A stretch of DNA of 64,000 nucleotides. It comes from Brachybacterium ginsengisoli. GTDB lineage: Bacteria; Actinomycetota; Actinomycetes; Actinomycetales; Dermabacteraceae. Each line of letters opens with the position of its first letter. Position 1 is the stretch's first letter. The translations under genes were made by a program, and so were the position numbers. Below the pieces are notes generated by a model. That model searched no databases. It was given only the letters and a program-made list of their open reading frames with translations, and was not told where the DNA came from. The stretch is taken from the NCBI RefSeq assembly GCF_002407065.1, contig NZ_CP023564.1, positions 1,674,001 through 1,738,000 on the forward strand, read 5' to 3'. Positions 34,452 to 42,822 of this stretch are shown piece after piece.

Positions 34452-35028
34452 GCTTCCCCTCCTCGACGATCAGGCCATGCAGCTCGGCGAGCTCGGGCAC
34501 TCCGAAGTCGGCCTGGTCGATCGCCGGCCCGATCATCCGGCGGAAGGCCGGGTACGACCCCGGCACCTCGGCGCCGCGCTCGCGCAGCAGGCGCCGGGCG
34601 TACTCGTCGCAGAGGAAGGCGGGGCGCGAGAAGCAGTACAGCGAGATCGCATCGGCCGTCTCCTCGCCGATCCCCTCGACCGCGAGCAGGGAGACGCGCA
34701 GCTCCGCATCGGAGAGGCGCTCGACGGTCGCGGCATCCTCCACCCACCAGCGGGCGAGGGCCTGCACGCGCCGCGGCTTGGTGCGCGGGAAGCCGGCGCC
34801 GCGCACCAGCTCCCGGACGGTCTCCTCCTCGGCGGCGGCGAGCGGCGTCGGGGCCAGCAGTCCGGCTCCTCGCAGGTTCGCGATGGCGACGGCGGCCTGC
34901 TCCCATCGGCTGCGCTGGACCAGTACGGCGCCGACGGCGATCTCGAAGGGCTCCTCGCCGGGCCACCACCAGCCCTGGGGCCCGTGCCGGCGCAGGAGGT
35001 CCTCGCGCAGAGCCCGCAGATCGATCAT
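34414..35028 (-). CDS. HhH-GPD base-excision DNA glycosylase, MagIII-like
   Basis: A 204-aa endonuclease III-superfamily glycosylase. PFEIAVGAVLVQRSRWEQAAVAI is the N-terminal helix pair. The hairpin VEGIGEETADAI and catalytic Asp in FLCDEYARRLL form the HhH-GPD. The Lys of bifunctional EndoIII (GVGRKTA) is Glu here, and there is no C-terminal four-Cys iron-sulfur motif. It is therefore probably a monofunctional alkyl-base glycosylase like MagIII. It overlaps modC by ATGA and is the last gene of the molybdate operon. Confidence 0.82.
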   Translation of the reverse strand: MIDLRALREDLLRRHGPQGWWWPGEEPFEIAVGAVLVQRSRWEQAAVAIANLRGAGLLAPTPLAAAEEETVRELVRGAGFPRTKPRRVQALARWWVEDAATVERLSDAELRVSLLAVEGIGEETADAISLYCFSRPAFLCDEYARRLLRERGAEVPGSYPAFRRMIGPAIDQADFGVPELAELHGLIVEEGKLSSRRGATAPRG

Positions 35029-36035
35029 GCCCGGTAGGTTGTCACGGCCTCGGCCGGCACCGCCAGCTGCACGGTGACACCGGGGGTCAGGCGGCGTTCG
35101 GCGATCTCCTGCGGCGGGAGGTCCGCAGCGATGTCCTCGGTGCCCACCCGCACCAGGTCGCCCCCAGGGGAGAGGTTCTCGACCGTGCGTCGGAGGCCGC
35201 CCTCCTCGAGGAGCCGCACGGCGGACGGTCGGAAGGCGGCATGGACCGAGGTGCCTGCCGGGAACGAGCCGGGGGCCGGGAGACGGGAGCCGTCCGCGAG
35301 GTGCACCGCCTGCCCGTCCCAGGCCCCGGTGACGAGGTTCAGCCCTGCGAAGCGGGCCGCGAAGGCGGTGCGGGGACGGGCCAGCACCTCCGCCGTCGGA
35401 CCCTGCTCGAGGACCGAGCCCGCCTCGAGCACGGCGACGGAGTCTGCCAGGGTGAGCGCGTCGAGCACGTCGTGGGTGACGATCACGGCGGTCCGGCCGG
35501 CGAGGAAGCGGCGCAGCTGCTCCCGCAGCGCCGGGGCCACCTCGACGTCCAGCGCCGCCAGGGGCTCGTCCAGCAGGAGCAGCCGCGGCGCCGCGGCGAG
35601 GGCCCGGGCGATCGCCACCCGCTGCGCCTCGCCGCCGGAGAGCTGCGCGGGCCGCCGATCTGCGAGCCCGGAGAGGTCGAGCTCCTCGAGCCATCGGGCG
35701 GCCCGATGCCGGGCCTCGCGCCGCGTCGCTCCCCGGGACCGCAGACCGAAGGCGACGTTGTCGAGAGCGGTGAGGTGCGGGAAGAGCGCAGGATCCTGCC
35801 CGAGGGTGGTGACCTCGCGATCATGGACGGGGACGTGGACGCGCTCGTCATCCAGGACCCGGCCGTCCAGCTCGATGCTGCCGCGGCCGGGCCGCAGCGC
35901 GCCGGCGATCAGGGAGAGCGTCGTCGACTTCCCGGCGCCGTTCGGCCCGATCAGCGCCAGGGTCTCGCCGTCCGGGACGGAGAGGTTCAGGGCGACGCCG
36001 CGCTCGGGGACCGAGGCGCGCAGGTCGAGGCTCAT
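35025..36035 (-). CDS. modC: Molybdate ABC transporter ATP-binding protein
   Basis: ATPase of the molybdate importer. The 336-aa protein has Walker [11 protein letters not shown]-loop [18 protein letters not shown], signature [14 protein letters not shown] and Walker [16 protein letters not shown]-terminal TOBE/Mop-like domain (about 270-330) would bind oxyanion. The assignment to molybdate rests on the adjacent ModA and ModB. Start and stop both overlap neighbours by ATGA. Confidence 0.9.
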   Translation of the reverse strand: MSLDLRASVPERGVALNLSVPDGETLALIGPNGAGKSTTLSLIAGALRPGRGSIELDGRVLDDERVHVPVHDREVTTLGQDPALFPHLTALDNVAFGLRSRGATRREARHRAARWLEELDLSGLADRRPAQLSGGEAQRVAIARALAAAPRLLLLDEPLAALDVEVAPALREQLRRFLAGRTAVIVTHDVLDALTLADSVAVLEAGSVLEQGPTAEVLARPRTAFAARFAGLNLVTGAWDGQAVHLADGSRLPAPGSFPAGTSVHAAFRPSAVRLLEEGGLRRTVENLSPGGDLVRVGTEDIAADLPPQEIAERRLTPGVTVQLAVPAEAVTTYRA

Positions 36036-36802
36036 GCGGGGGACCTCCGCCGGGCGAGGGCGATCACCGCGACCGCGACGACGACCAGCAGGAAGGACAG
36101 GGCGACGGCGGCATCGGGGTCGCTCTCGCGCTGGAGGTAGATCTCCAGCGGGAGGGTGCGGGTGGTGCCCTGCAGGGACCCGGCGAAGGTGATGGTCGCC
36201 CCGAACTCGCCGAGCGCCCGTGCGAAGGAGAGGACGGTGCCGGAGAGCAGCGCCGGCAGCACCAGCGGCAGGGTGACGTGCAGCAGCACCCGGGAGGGGC
36301 GGGCGCCGAGCGAGGCCGCCGCCGCCTCGTAGCGCGTGCCGGCCGTGCGCAGCGCCCCTTCGAGGCTGATCACCAGGAAGGGCAGGGCCACGAAGGTCTG
36401 CGCGATGACCACCGCGGTGGTCGAGAAGGCGATCTGCACCCCCAGCACCTCGAGGTGCCGCCCCAGCAGCCCCTGCCGCCCGAAGGTGTGCAGCAGGGCC
36501 ACACCCCCCACGACCGGGGGCAGCACCAGCGGGATCAGCACCACCGCCCGCAGCACGGCGAGCCCGCGGAACCGCGAGCGAGCCAGCAGCAGGGCCATCG
36601 GGACGCCGAGGAGCACGCACAGCAGCGCGGCGAGCGTGGAGGTGCGCAGGCTCAGCCACAGCGCCGCGAGGCTGGACTCGCTCGTGATCAGCTCGCCGAA
36701 GCGGCTCCACGGCACCTGCAGCGCCAGGGAGGCCAGGGGCAGCAGCACGAGCAGGCCGCCGAGCAGGGCCGGGAGCAGCACCCAGCGAGGGAGGGACCTC
36801 AT
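36032..36802 (-). CDS. modB: Molybdate ABC transporter permease
   Basis: A 256-aa inner-membrane permease with six predicted helices. The EAA loop reads [32 protein letters not shown] in overlapping segments, and the ModB-type C-terminal [12 protein letters not shown] is diagnostic of molybdate/sulfate permeases. A longer upstream frame lies inside modA and is discarded. It overlaps modA and modC by 4 bases each. Confidence 0.92.
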   Translation of the reverse strand: MRSLPRWVLLPALLGGLLVLLPLASLALQVPWSRFGELITSESSLAALWLSLRTSTLAALLCVLLGVPMALLLARSRFRGLAVLRAVVLIPLVLPPVVGGVALLHTFGRQGLLGRHLEVLGVQIAFSTTAVVIAQTFVALPFLVISLEGALRTAGTRYEAAAASLGARPSRVLLHVTLPLVLPALLSGTVLSFARALGEFGATITFAGSLQGTTRTLPLEIYLQRESDPDAAVALSFLLVVVAVAVIALARRRSPA

Positions 36803-37572
36803 GTGCCCGCGAAGCCATGGTCCGCGAGGACGCTCTGCCCCGCCTCCGAGAGCACCAGGTCCACGAAGTCCTGCCCGAGCTCGGCGTGCTGCGACCCCTT
36901 CACCGTGGTGAGCGGGTAGGTGTTCACCGCCTTCTCGGCCTCGGGGAATCCGATCCCGTCGACCGCGCCGCCGGCGCGGCGGATGTCGGTCGCGTACACG
37001 AGCCCGGCATCGGCCTCCCCGCTGGAGACCTTGGTCAGGACATCGGTGACCGACTGCTCCTCGCTGACGGGGGCGAAGGTGAGCCCTGCGGCGGACTCGA
37101 CGGCGGCGGCCGCCGCACCGCAGGGGACCGCCGGTGCGCACAGGACGAGGTTCAGGCCGTCCTCGGTGAGAGAGGCGAGATCGGTGACGCCGGCGGGATT
37201 CCCGGCGGGCACCGCGATCATCAACGTGTTGGTGGCGAAGGGGACGGGATCGGCGTCCGCCAGCCCCGCCTCGACGACGGTGGCCATGGTCGCCTCGTCG
37301 GCGGTGGCGAGGACGTCGGCCGGGGCTCCCTGACGGATCTGCTCGGCCAGCGTCGAGGAGCCGGCGTAGCTGATCTCGACCCGCGTCCCCGGGTGCTCCG
37401 TCTCGAACCGGTCGCCGATCTCGTCGAAGGGCTCCTGCAGGGAGGCGGCGGCGAAGACGGTCACGGTCGTGTCCTCGCTCGTCGGAGCGTGCGCGGCGCA
37501 ACCGGTCGTGAGGAGCGCGAGAGCGGCGGTCAGCGCGGTCAGGGAGCGGAGCGGTCCCTTCGGCGGTGTCAT
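36799..37572 (-). CDS. modA: Molybdate-binding lipoprotein
   Basis: A 257-aa substrate-binding lipoprotein. The signal peptide ends in the lipobox LLTTGC (C25). The mature part starts [17 protein letters not shown], then [13 protein letters not shown] and [15 protein letters not shown], all ModA motifs contacting the oxyanion. It delivers molybdate to ModBC for molybdenum-cofactor enzymes. It is first in modA-modB-modC-glycosylase. TAGCAT lies 7 bases before the ATG. Confidence 0.93.
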   Translation of the reverse strand: MTPPKGPLRSLTALTAALALLTTGCAAHAPTSEDTTVTVFAAASLQEPFDEIGDRFETEHPGTRVEISYAGSSTLAEQIRQGAPADVLATADEATMATVVEAGLADADPVPFATNTLMIAVPAGNPAGVTDLASLTEDGLNLVLCAPAVPCGAAAAAVESAAGLTFAPVSEEQSVTDVLTKVSSGEADAGLVYATDIRRAGGAVDGIGFPEAEKAVNTYPLTTVKGSQHAELGQDFVDLVLSEAGQSVLADHGFAGT

Positions 37573-37579
37573 GCAGGAG

Positions 37580-37585
37580 ATGCTA
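37580..37585 (-). promoter_or_regulatory. Leaderless -10 box of the mod operon
   Basis: TAGCAT, then 7 bases, then the ATG at 37572. No ModE-type palindrome is evident. Confidence 0.45.
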
Positions 37586-37607
37586 CCGAGGGTGGCCGGG
37601 AACGGGC

Positions 37608-38645
37608 TCAGGAGACCAGGAGCACGCCGCCGAGCGCGATCGTGGAGACCAGGAGCGTGGACAGCGCGGCGAGGGCGAGGGGGCGCGGCCCCACCTGCAG
37701 CAGCCGACGCACCTTCACCCCGGTGCCGAGGGCGAACATCGCCGCGGTGAGCAGAGCGGTCTGCAGCAGGCGGCCGACGTCGAGGACCCCGTCGGGCAGC
37801 GGGACGATCGAACGCAGCAGCACCATCGCCAGGAAGCCGAGCACGAACAGCGGCACCAGGGGAGGTCGCCTCCCCTCTGCCCCGCCCTCGCGCCGCTGCT
37901 GGAGGCTCAGCACCGCCATCACCGGGGCGAGCAGAAGCACCCGGGCGAGCTTGACGATGACCGCGAGGGTGAGAGCCGCCCCGCCGATCGCCCCGCCCGC
38001 GGCGACCACCTGGGCCACCTCATGGATCGAGGCGCCCGCCCATGCCCCGGCGATCTCCGGGTCCAGGTGCAGGACGGCCGCGAGGGCGGGGACCATGAGG
38101 ATCATGAGGGTCCCGAACAGGACCACCAGGGCGATGGCGGTGATGGTGCGCTCCTCGTGCTCCTCCTCCGGGTCGGTCACCCCTGCCGCCGCCGCGACCG
38201 CCGCCGCACCGCAGATCGAGAAGCCGCAGGCGACCAGGATCGTCAGTCCGCGATCCACGCCCAGCGCACGACCGATCAGGACCGTGCCGAGAATGCCACC
38301 GGCCACCACGGCCACCACCACCGCGAGCATCGGCGCCCCCAGCGCGAGCAGGTCCTGGAGCGCCACCTGCAGTCCCAGCAGCACGATGCCCGCCCGCAGC
38401 AGCTTCTTCGAGGAGACGGCCAGGCCGGGGGAGAGGGCGGCGGGCAGGGGCAGGAGGTTCGCCGACGCGATCCCGGCGGCGATCGCGATCACCAGCGCGC
38501 TGACCCCAGGGAGCACCTGGGACAGCAGCATCGCCGCCGCCGCGACCGCGAGCGAGAGGGCGAGGCCCGGCAGGACGCCGCGGCGAGGTTCCGGCGAGGC
38601 CGGGGCGGTGGTGCCGGGACGGGCATGGGGAAGGGTGCGGGGCAT
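37608..38645 (-). CDS. YeiH family putative sulfate exporter
   Basis: A 345-aa membrane protein (UPF0324/YeiH) with about ten helices. SSKKLLRAGIVLLGLQV, CGFSICGAAAVAAAAGV and GASIHEVAQVVAAGG are the conserved motifs. The family is annotated as sulfate exporters on limited evidence. The ATG at 38645 has GGGAAGG upstream. An in-frame ATG at 38705, inside the LysR palindrome, adds 20 polar residues and is less likely. It is divergent from a LysR regulator, as YeiH is from YeiE in E. coli. Confidence 0.85.
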   Translation of the reverse strand: MPRTLPHARPGTTAPASPEPRRGVLPGLALSLAVAAAAMLLSQVLPGVSALVIAIAAGIASANLLPLPAALSPGLAVSSKKLLRAGIVLLGLQVALQDLLALGAPMLAVVVAVVAGGILGTVLIGRALGVDRGLTILVACGFSICGAAAVAAAAGVTDPEEEHEERTITAIALVVLFGTLMILMVPALAAVLHLDPEIAGAWAGASIHEVAQVVAAGGAIGGAALTLAVIVKLARVLLLAPVMAVLSLQQRREGGAEGRRPPLVPLFVLGFLAMVLLRSIVPLPDGVLDVGRLLQTALLTAAMFALGTGVKVRRLLQVGPRPLALAALSTLLVSTIALGGVLLVS

Positions 38646-38700
38646 GAGAAGCACCTTCCCAGCACGTGCCGGGGCCCGGTAGACGGCGGATCGCGAGGAG

Positions 38701-38721
38701 GGCATATGATTCTGATATGCC
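38701..38721. promoter_or_regulatory. LysR-type operator palindrome
   Basis: GGCATAT, 7 bases, ATATGCC: perfect 7-bp arms. It overlaps the -10 (TATGAT, 38705-38710) and start codon (38717) of the LysR gene and lies 56 bases upstream of the exporter start. Confidence 0.65.
38705..38710 (+). promoter_or_regulatory. Leaderless -10 box of the LysR gene
   Basis: TATGAT, then 6 bases, then the ATG at 38717, all inside the palindrome. Confidence 0.6.
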
Positions 38722-39616
38722 TGGTGCGCTCCCGAACCTGCAGGCCCTGTCGCTCTTCCTCGCCGTGGTCGACGAGGGCGGGCTCGGCGCGGGCGCTCGT
38801 CGGCTCGGAATGCACCAGCCCAACGCGAGCCGGATGATCGCCCAGCTCGAGGCGCAGGCCGGGACCGCCCTGCTCGAGCGCGGCCCCCGCGGCTCCCGCG
38901 CCACCTCGGCCGGCCTGCTCTACGCCGCCCACGCCCGCGAGTTGCTCGACGCCGCGGAGGAGTTCACCGGCTGGCTGCGCCACACCCGTGACGAGGAGGC
39001 CAAGGTGCTCCGCGTGGGGGTGAGCATGACGATCGCCGAGCACCTCATGCCGGCATGGCTCACCGAGCTGCGCCGCACCAGCCCTCGGGTGCGGGTGGAC
39101 CTCGAGGTGCTCAACTCCACCGGTGTCCTGGCCGGGATCCACGACGGCCGCCTGCAGCTCGGCTTCGTCGAGACCCCGCATGTGCCCCGCGGGGTCCACG
39201 CGCTGCGGCTGCGCGAGGACGAGCTGGTGGTGGTCGTGTCCCCGGGCCACCCGTGGGCGAGCCGCCCGGACCCGCTCACGATCGCCGAGCTCGCCGCCAC
39301 CGCCCTGGTGGTGCGCGAGGGCGGCTCGGGCACCCGCGACGCCTTCGAGGAGCTGGTCCCGGCGGCCGCGGCGACGGCCCCTGTCCAGGAGCTCGGCAGC
39401 AATGCCGCGGTGCGGGTCGCGGTGACCTCGGGAGCGGGTCCCGCCGTGCTCTCCATGCTCGCCGTCCGCGACGCGCTCGCCGCAGGACAGCTCCACCGTG
39501 TGCCGGTGGCCGATGTGCGGCTTCGTCGACTGCTGACCGCGGTCTGGCAGGGCCCGCGACGGCTGAGCGGACCGGCCGCGGAGCTCGCCGCCGTCGCGTC
39601 CGCGCCCGCCGGATGA
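38717..39616 (+). CDS. LysR family transcriptional regulator
   Basis: A 299-aa LysR protein. The N-terminal winged helix-turn-helix (residues 5-65) contains LFLAVVDEGGLGAGARRLGMHQPNASRMIAQLE. A two-lobed effector domain (about 90-295) follows, with LRVGVSMTIAEHLMPAWL. It resembles the CysB/YeiE branch that regulates the divergent exporter. The ATG at 38717 is chosen over an upstream in-frame codon at 38666 because it is preceded by TATGAT at 6 bases and begins the conserved domain. Confidence 0.9.
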   Translation: MPGALPNLQALSLFLAVVDEGGLGAGARRLGMHQPNASRMIAQLEAQAGTALLERGPRGSRATSAGLLYAAHARELLDAAEEFTGWLRHTRDEEAKVLRVGVSMTIAEHLMPAWLTELRRTSPRVRVDLEVLNSTGVLAGIHDGRLQLGFVETPHVPRGVHALRLREDELVVVVSPGHPWASRPDPLTIAELAATALVVREGGSGTRDAFEELVPAAAATAPVQELGSNAAVRVAVTSGAGPAVLSMLAVRDALAAGQLHRVPVADVRLRRLLTAVWQGPRRLSGPAAELAAVASAPAG

Positions 39617-39685
39617 CAGCGACAGCCCGATGACCGCGCCCGCCCTGTACGGTCGAGAGCCGGACCGACCACAGGAGCCGCCGAC

Positions 39686-40036
39686 ATGCCCGTCCTGACC
39701 AACACCGCCCAGCAGGGTGAGGACCCCCGCCGCGGGGCCGTCTGGTCGATCACCGAGCCCGAGCGCGAGCTCGACTCCAACCTCATCCGCCTGCCCCCGG
39801 GGGACGGCATCCCGAGCCACCTCGGCGCGGAGGTGGACACCCTGGTGCACGTGGTCCGCGGCAGCGGGACGCTGCTGGGGGAGGACGGCGAGGAACCGCT
39901 GCGCCCCGGCGACGTGGCCCTCCTGCCGCGGCGCACGGTGCGCGGATTCCGTGCGGGGCCCGACGGGCTGGAGTACCTCACCGTCCACCGCCGTCGGCAG
40001 TCGCTGCAGATCGGGCGCCGTCCCGAGGACGCCTGA
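39686..40036 (+). CDS. Cupin domain protein
   Basis: A 116-aa single-domain cupin. The first motif is EVDTLVHVVRGSGTLLGEDGE and the second GDVALLPRRTVRGFRA. The usual metal-binding histidines are only partly kept (SHLGAEVDTLVHVV), so metal binding is uncertain. Function unknown. AGGAG lies 8 bases upstream, and a TACGGT -10 candidate at 39648-39653 would give a leader of about 26 bases. Confidence 0.82.
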   Translation: MPVLTNTAQQGEDPRRGAVWSITEPERELDSNLIRLPPGDGIPSHLGAEVDTLVHVVRGSGTLLGEDGEEPLRPGDVALLPRRTVRGFRAGPDGLEYLTVHRRRQSLQIGRRPEDA

Positions 40037-40107
40037 GCGGCGCCGATCCGGGATGCGCTCCTTCTCACCGAGCGCGCGTCCCGGCCCTGCGGCACCGCGA
40101 CAGCAGG

Positions 40108-40113
40108 CAGACT
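40108..40113 (+). promoter_or_regulatory. Leaderless -10 box of the NYN gene
   Basis: CAGACT, then 6 bases, then the ATG at 40120. Confidence 0.5.
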
Positions 40114-40119
40114 GGGGAC

Positions 40120-41148
40120 ATGGCAGAGAACCAGGATCCCCGCGTCGCCGTCTACCTCGACTTCGACAACATCGTCATGTCCTGGTATGACCGGGTCCAC
40201 GGGCGGCAGTCGTACAGCCGGGACCGTCACCGCATCGCCGAGGACCCGACCGAGCCCGAGATCGCCGAGCGCCTCGCCAAGGCCACCGTCGACGTGGGCG
40301 CGGTCATCGACTACGCCGCCTCCTTCGGCGCGCTGACCCTCACCCGGGCCTACGCGGACTGGTCCTCGCCGGTCAACGCCATCTACCGCACCCAGCTCGT
40401 GGCCCGCGCCGTGGACCTCGTGCAGCTCTTCCCCGCCGCCGCCTACGCGAAGAACGGTGCGGACATCCGCCTGGCCGTCGACACCGTCGAGGATCTGTAC
40501 CTGATGCCCGACCTCACCCACGTGGTGATCGTCGCCGGGGACAGCGACTACGTGCCCCTGGCCCAGCGCTGCCGCCGCCTGGGCCGCTACGTGATCGCGA
40601 TGGGCGTCGCCGGCTCCACCGCGAAGTCGCTCGCCGCCGCCTGCGACGAGTTCGAGTCCTACGAGAACCTCCCGGGCGTCGAGCGCCCCGCGGCCCCCGC
40701 CCGCAGCCGCTCGCGACGATCCGGCGGCGCGGCCGAGGCACCGGCGACCGCCGCGGCTGCGGAGACCCCGGCCGAGGGCGAACGGACCACCACCCGGACC
40801 CGCAGCCGACGCTCGGCCGATGCCGAGGCGAAGGCCCGGGCAGCGCAGCGCGCCGCCGACGAGGCGGCCGAGGCCGCCGATGCGGCGGAGGACGAGGACG
40901 ACGAGACCGCCGAGGACCCCCGCGAGGCGGCGACGCGCCTCCTGCAGCGCGCCCTCCAGCTCGGCGACCGCGGGGACAGCGAGTGGCTGCACGCCTCCGC
41001 GGTGAAGTCCCACATGCGCCGGATGGACCCGTCCTTCAGCGAGAAGTCGATCGGCTTCAAGTCCTTCAACGACTTCCTCAAGGGCAACGCGGAGATCGCC
41101 GAGCTCGAGGAGAGCGGCCACGAGCGACTGGTCCGGGCGCGCGACTGA
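40120..41148 (+). CDS. NYN domain protein with C-terminal OST-HTH/LOTUS domain
   Basis: A 342-aa predicted RNA-acting protein. The N-terminal NYN (PIN-like) nuclease domain has acidic residues in VYLDFDN (D14, D16) and AGDSDYVPL (D141, D143), the expected metal-binding set. A charged Arg/Ala linker runs from about 185 to 265. The C-terminal OST-HTH/LOTUS domain (about 268-340) has LLQRALQLGDRGDSEWLHASAVKSHMRRMDP-like sequence. Bacterial NYN-OST-HTH proteins are thought to cleave or bind RNA, but the target is unknown. No ribosome site; probably leaderless. Confidence 0.88.
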   Translation: MAENQDPRVAVYLDFDNIVMSWYDRVHGRQSYSRDRHRIAEDPTEPEIAERLAKATVDVGAVIDYAASFGALTLTRAYADWSSPVNAIYRTQLVARAVDLVQLFPAAAYAKNGADIRLAVDTVEDLYLMPDLTHVVIVAGDSDYVPLAQRCRRLGRYVIAMGVAGSTAKSLAAACDEFESYENLPGVERPAAPARSRSRRSGGAAEAPATAAAAETPAEGERTTTRTRSRRSADAEAKARAAQRAADEAAEAADAAEDEDDETAEDPREAATRLLQRALQLGDRGDSEWLHASAVKSHMRRMDPSFSEKSIGFKSFNDFLKGNAEIAELEESGHERLVRARD

Positions 41149-41185
41149 CCCGTCTGGACCCGTGACAGGCGCGACCTCGCGGAGG

Positions 41186-41191
41186 GATACT
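41186..41191 (+). promoter_or_regulatory. Candidate -10 box of the DoxX gene
   Basis: GATACT, about 28 bases before the ATG at 41220, leaving a short leader that holds GAAGGAG. Confidence 0.45.
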
Positions 41192-41219
41192 GGGATGCCC
41201 CCTCGAAGGAGACGCGCCG

Positions 41220-41594
41220 ATGAACGTGATGCTGTGGATCCTGGCCTATCTGCTGGCGGCGGTGTTCGCCGCCTCGGGCGTCGCGAAGCTCCTCACCGCC
41301 CGTGAGCAGCAGATCGACCGCACCCCCTATGTCGAGGACTTCCCCCAGTCCGTGATCCGAGGGATCGGGGTGCTGGAGATCCTCGGCGCGATCGGGCTGG
41401 TCCTGCCCGCGCTCCTCGACGTCGCGACCCTGCTCGTGCCGATGGCGGGAGCGGGGCTCGGGATCACCATGGTCTTCGCCGCCCTCGTGCACATCCGTCG
41501 CGGCGACGGGTTCGCAGCCGCGCTGCCGTCGATCGTGCTCGCGACCCTGGCGGTGCTCTTCGCCTGGACGCGGTTCGGGCCCTACCCCCTGTGA
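41220..41594 (+). CDS. DoxX family membrane protein
   Basis: A 124-aa protein with four predicted helices. The N-terminal ILAYLLAAVFAASGVAKL and the GVLEILGAIGLVLPAL segment are DoxX-like features. Family members include subunits of quinone oxidoreductases and stress-linked membrane proteins; the role here is unknown. GAAGGAG precedes the ATG by 9 bases. It ends 3 bases from the stop of the convergent BenE gene. Confidence 0.82.
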   Translation: MNVMLWILAYLLAAVFAASGVAKLLTAREQQIDRTPYVEDFPQSVIRGIGVLEILGAIGLVLPALLDVATLLVPMAGAGLGITMVFAALVHIRRGDGFAAALPSIVLATLAVLFAWTRFGPYPL

Positions 41595-41597
41595 CGG

Positions 41598-42761
41598 CTA
41601 CACCGTGCGACGGCGGCGCGGGCGCAGCAGCGCCCGCAGGGCGAGACCGGCCAGCAGCGCCCAGAACGCGGCGCTGATCCCGCCCACGGCGATGCCGGAC
41701 GCGGCGATCAGCACGGTGACCCCGGCCGGCAGCTGCTCGGCCTGCTCTGCGAGCGCGGCGCGCAGCGACACCACGAACGTGCTGATCAGCGCCAGTCCGG
41801 CGACGGCCGGCACCACGCCCTCCGGGGCGAGGCCGACGAGGTGCGCGCAGGCCGGCGCCCCGAGGCCCAGCAGCACCAGCACCACCCCGGAGGTGACGCT
41901 CGCGATCCAGCGCCGTGAGCGATCCTCCCCGGCCTCGGGGCCCGCGGCCAGGGCCGCCGTGATCGCGGCGAGGTTGATCCCGTGCCCGCCCACCGGAGCG
42001 ACAGCGAGGGTCCCCAGCCCTGTCACGACCATCGTGCGCCGCCAGGGCACCTCGTAGCCGAGGGAGGTCATCACGGCGACGCCGGGCACGTTCTGCGACG
42101 CCATCGTCACCAGGTAGAGCGGCAGGGCGATTCCCAGCACGGCTCCCACCCCGAGCTCCGGAGCGGTCAGCTCGAGGACCGGCAGCAGGGAACCCGTCCC
42201 GGCGCCCGTCCCACCCCGGATCAGCGCCGCCGCGATCACCACGGCCGCGGCCACGAAGGCCAGGGGCGAGGCCCAGCGCGGGGCGAGGCGCTGGGCGAGC
42301 GCCCACACCACGACCACCGGCGCCACCGCGAGCGGATTCGCGGCGAGCCCGAGCACCGGGCCCAGGCACAGCTGCAGCAGCACGCCGGCGAGCATGGCCT
42401 GCGCGATCGACGTGGGGATGCGGGCCATCAGCCGTCCCAGCGGACGCACCAGCCCCGTCAGCACGATGAGGACGCCCACCACGAGGAAGGCCCCGACCGC
42501 CGCGGGCCAGCCGCCCGCGACCGCGCCGGTCGTGGCGAGCAGGGCGGCGCCGGGGGTGGACCAGGCGATCGTGATCGGCAGACGGGTCCAGGAGGCGAGC
42601 AGGATCGAGGCGAGGCCCATCGCGATGCTCACGGCCAGCAGGCCGCTCGCGGCCTGGTCCGGGGAGGCTCCCACAGCCTGCAGACCGGTCAGCACCACGA
42701 CGAAGGAGCTGGTGAAGGCGACCAGTCCGGAGACGATCCCGGCGGAGAGGGGGCGGAGCAT
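41598..42761 (-). CDS. BenE family benzoate/H+ symporter
   Basis: A 387-aa transporter of about twelve helices in the BenE family. SAGIVSGLVAFTSSFVVVLTGLQAVGAS, then TRLPITIAWSTPGAALLATTG and the central MASQNVPGVAVMTSLGYEVP are diagnostic. Known members import benzoate, but no benzoate-degradation gene is nearby, so the substrate is open. TACGGT lies 6 bases before the ATG. Confidence 0.88.
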   Translation of the reverse strand: MLRPLSAGIVSGLVAFTSSFVVVLTGLQAVGASPDQAASGLLAVSIAMGLASILLASWTRLPITIAWSTPGAALLATTGAVAGGWPAAVGAFLVVGVLIVLTGLVRPLGRLMARIPTSIAQAMLAGVLLQLCLGPVLGLAANPLAVAPVVVVWALAQRLAPRWASPLAFVAAAVVIAAALIRGGTGAGTGSLLPVLELTAPELGVGAVLGIALPLYLVTMASQNVPGVAVMTSLGYEVPWRRTMVVTGLGTLAVAPVGGHGINLAAITAALAAGPEAGEDRSRRWIASVTSGVVLVLLGLGAPACAHLVGLAPEGVVPAVAGLALISTFVVSLRAALAEQAEQLPAGVTVLIAASGIAVGGISAAFWALLAGLALRALLRPRRRRTV

Positions 42762-42767
42762 GAAGGC

Positions 42768-42773
42768 ACCGTA
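42768..42773 (-). promoter_or_regulatory. Leaderless -10 box of the BenE gene
   Basis: TACGGT, then 6 bases, then the ATG at 42761. Confidence 0.55.
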
Positions 42774-42822
42774 GAACCTGCGGGGACTTGCCCGCGCGCC
42801 TGTTCACGGGGAGGATCACCAG

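Noticed and set aside
34414..35028. Calling the glycosylase endonuclease III (nth)
   Set aside because: No iron-sulfur cysteine cluster and no catalytic Lys in the hairpin; MagIII-like is the better call.
38645..38705. Starting the YeiH-type gene at 38705
   Set aside because: That ATG lies in the LysR palindrome, lacks a properly placed -10 or ribosome site, and adds 20 unconserved residues. 38645 has GGGAAGG upstream.
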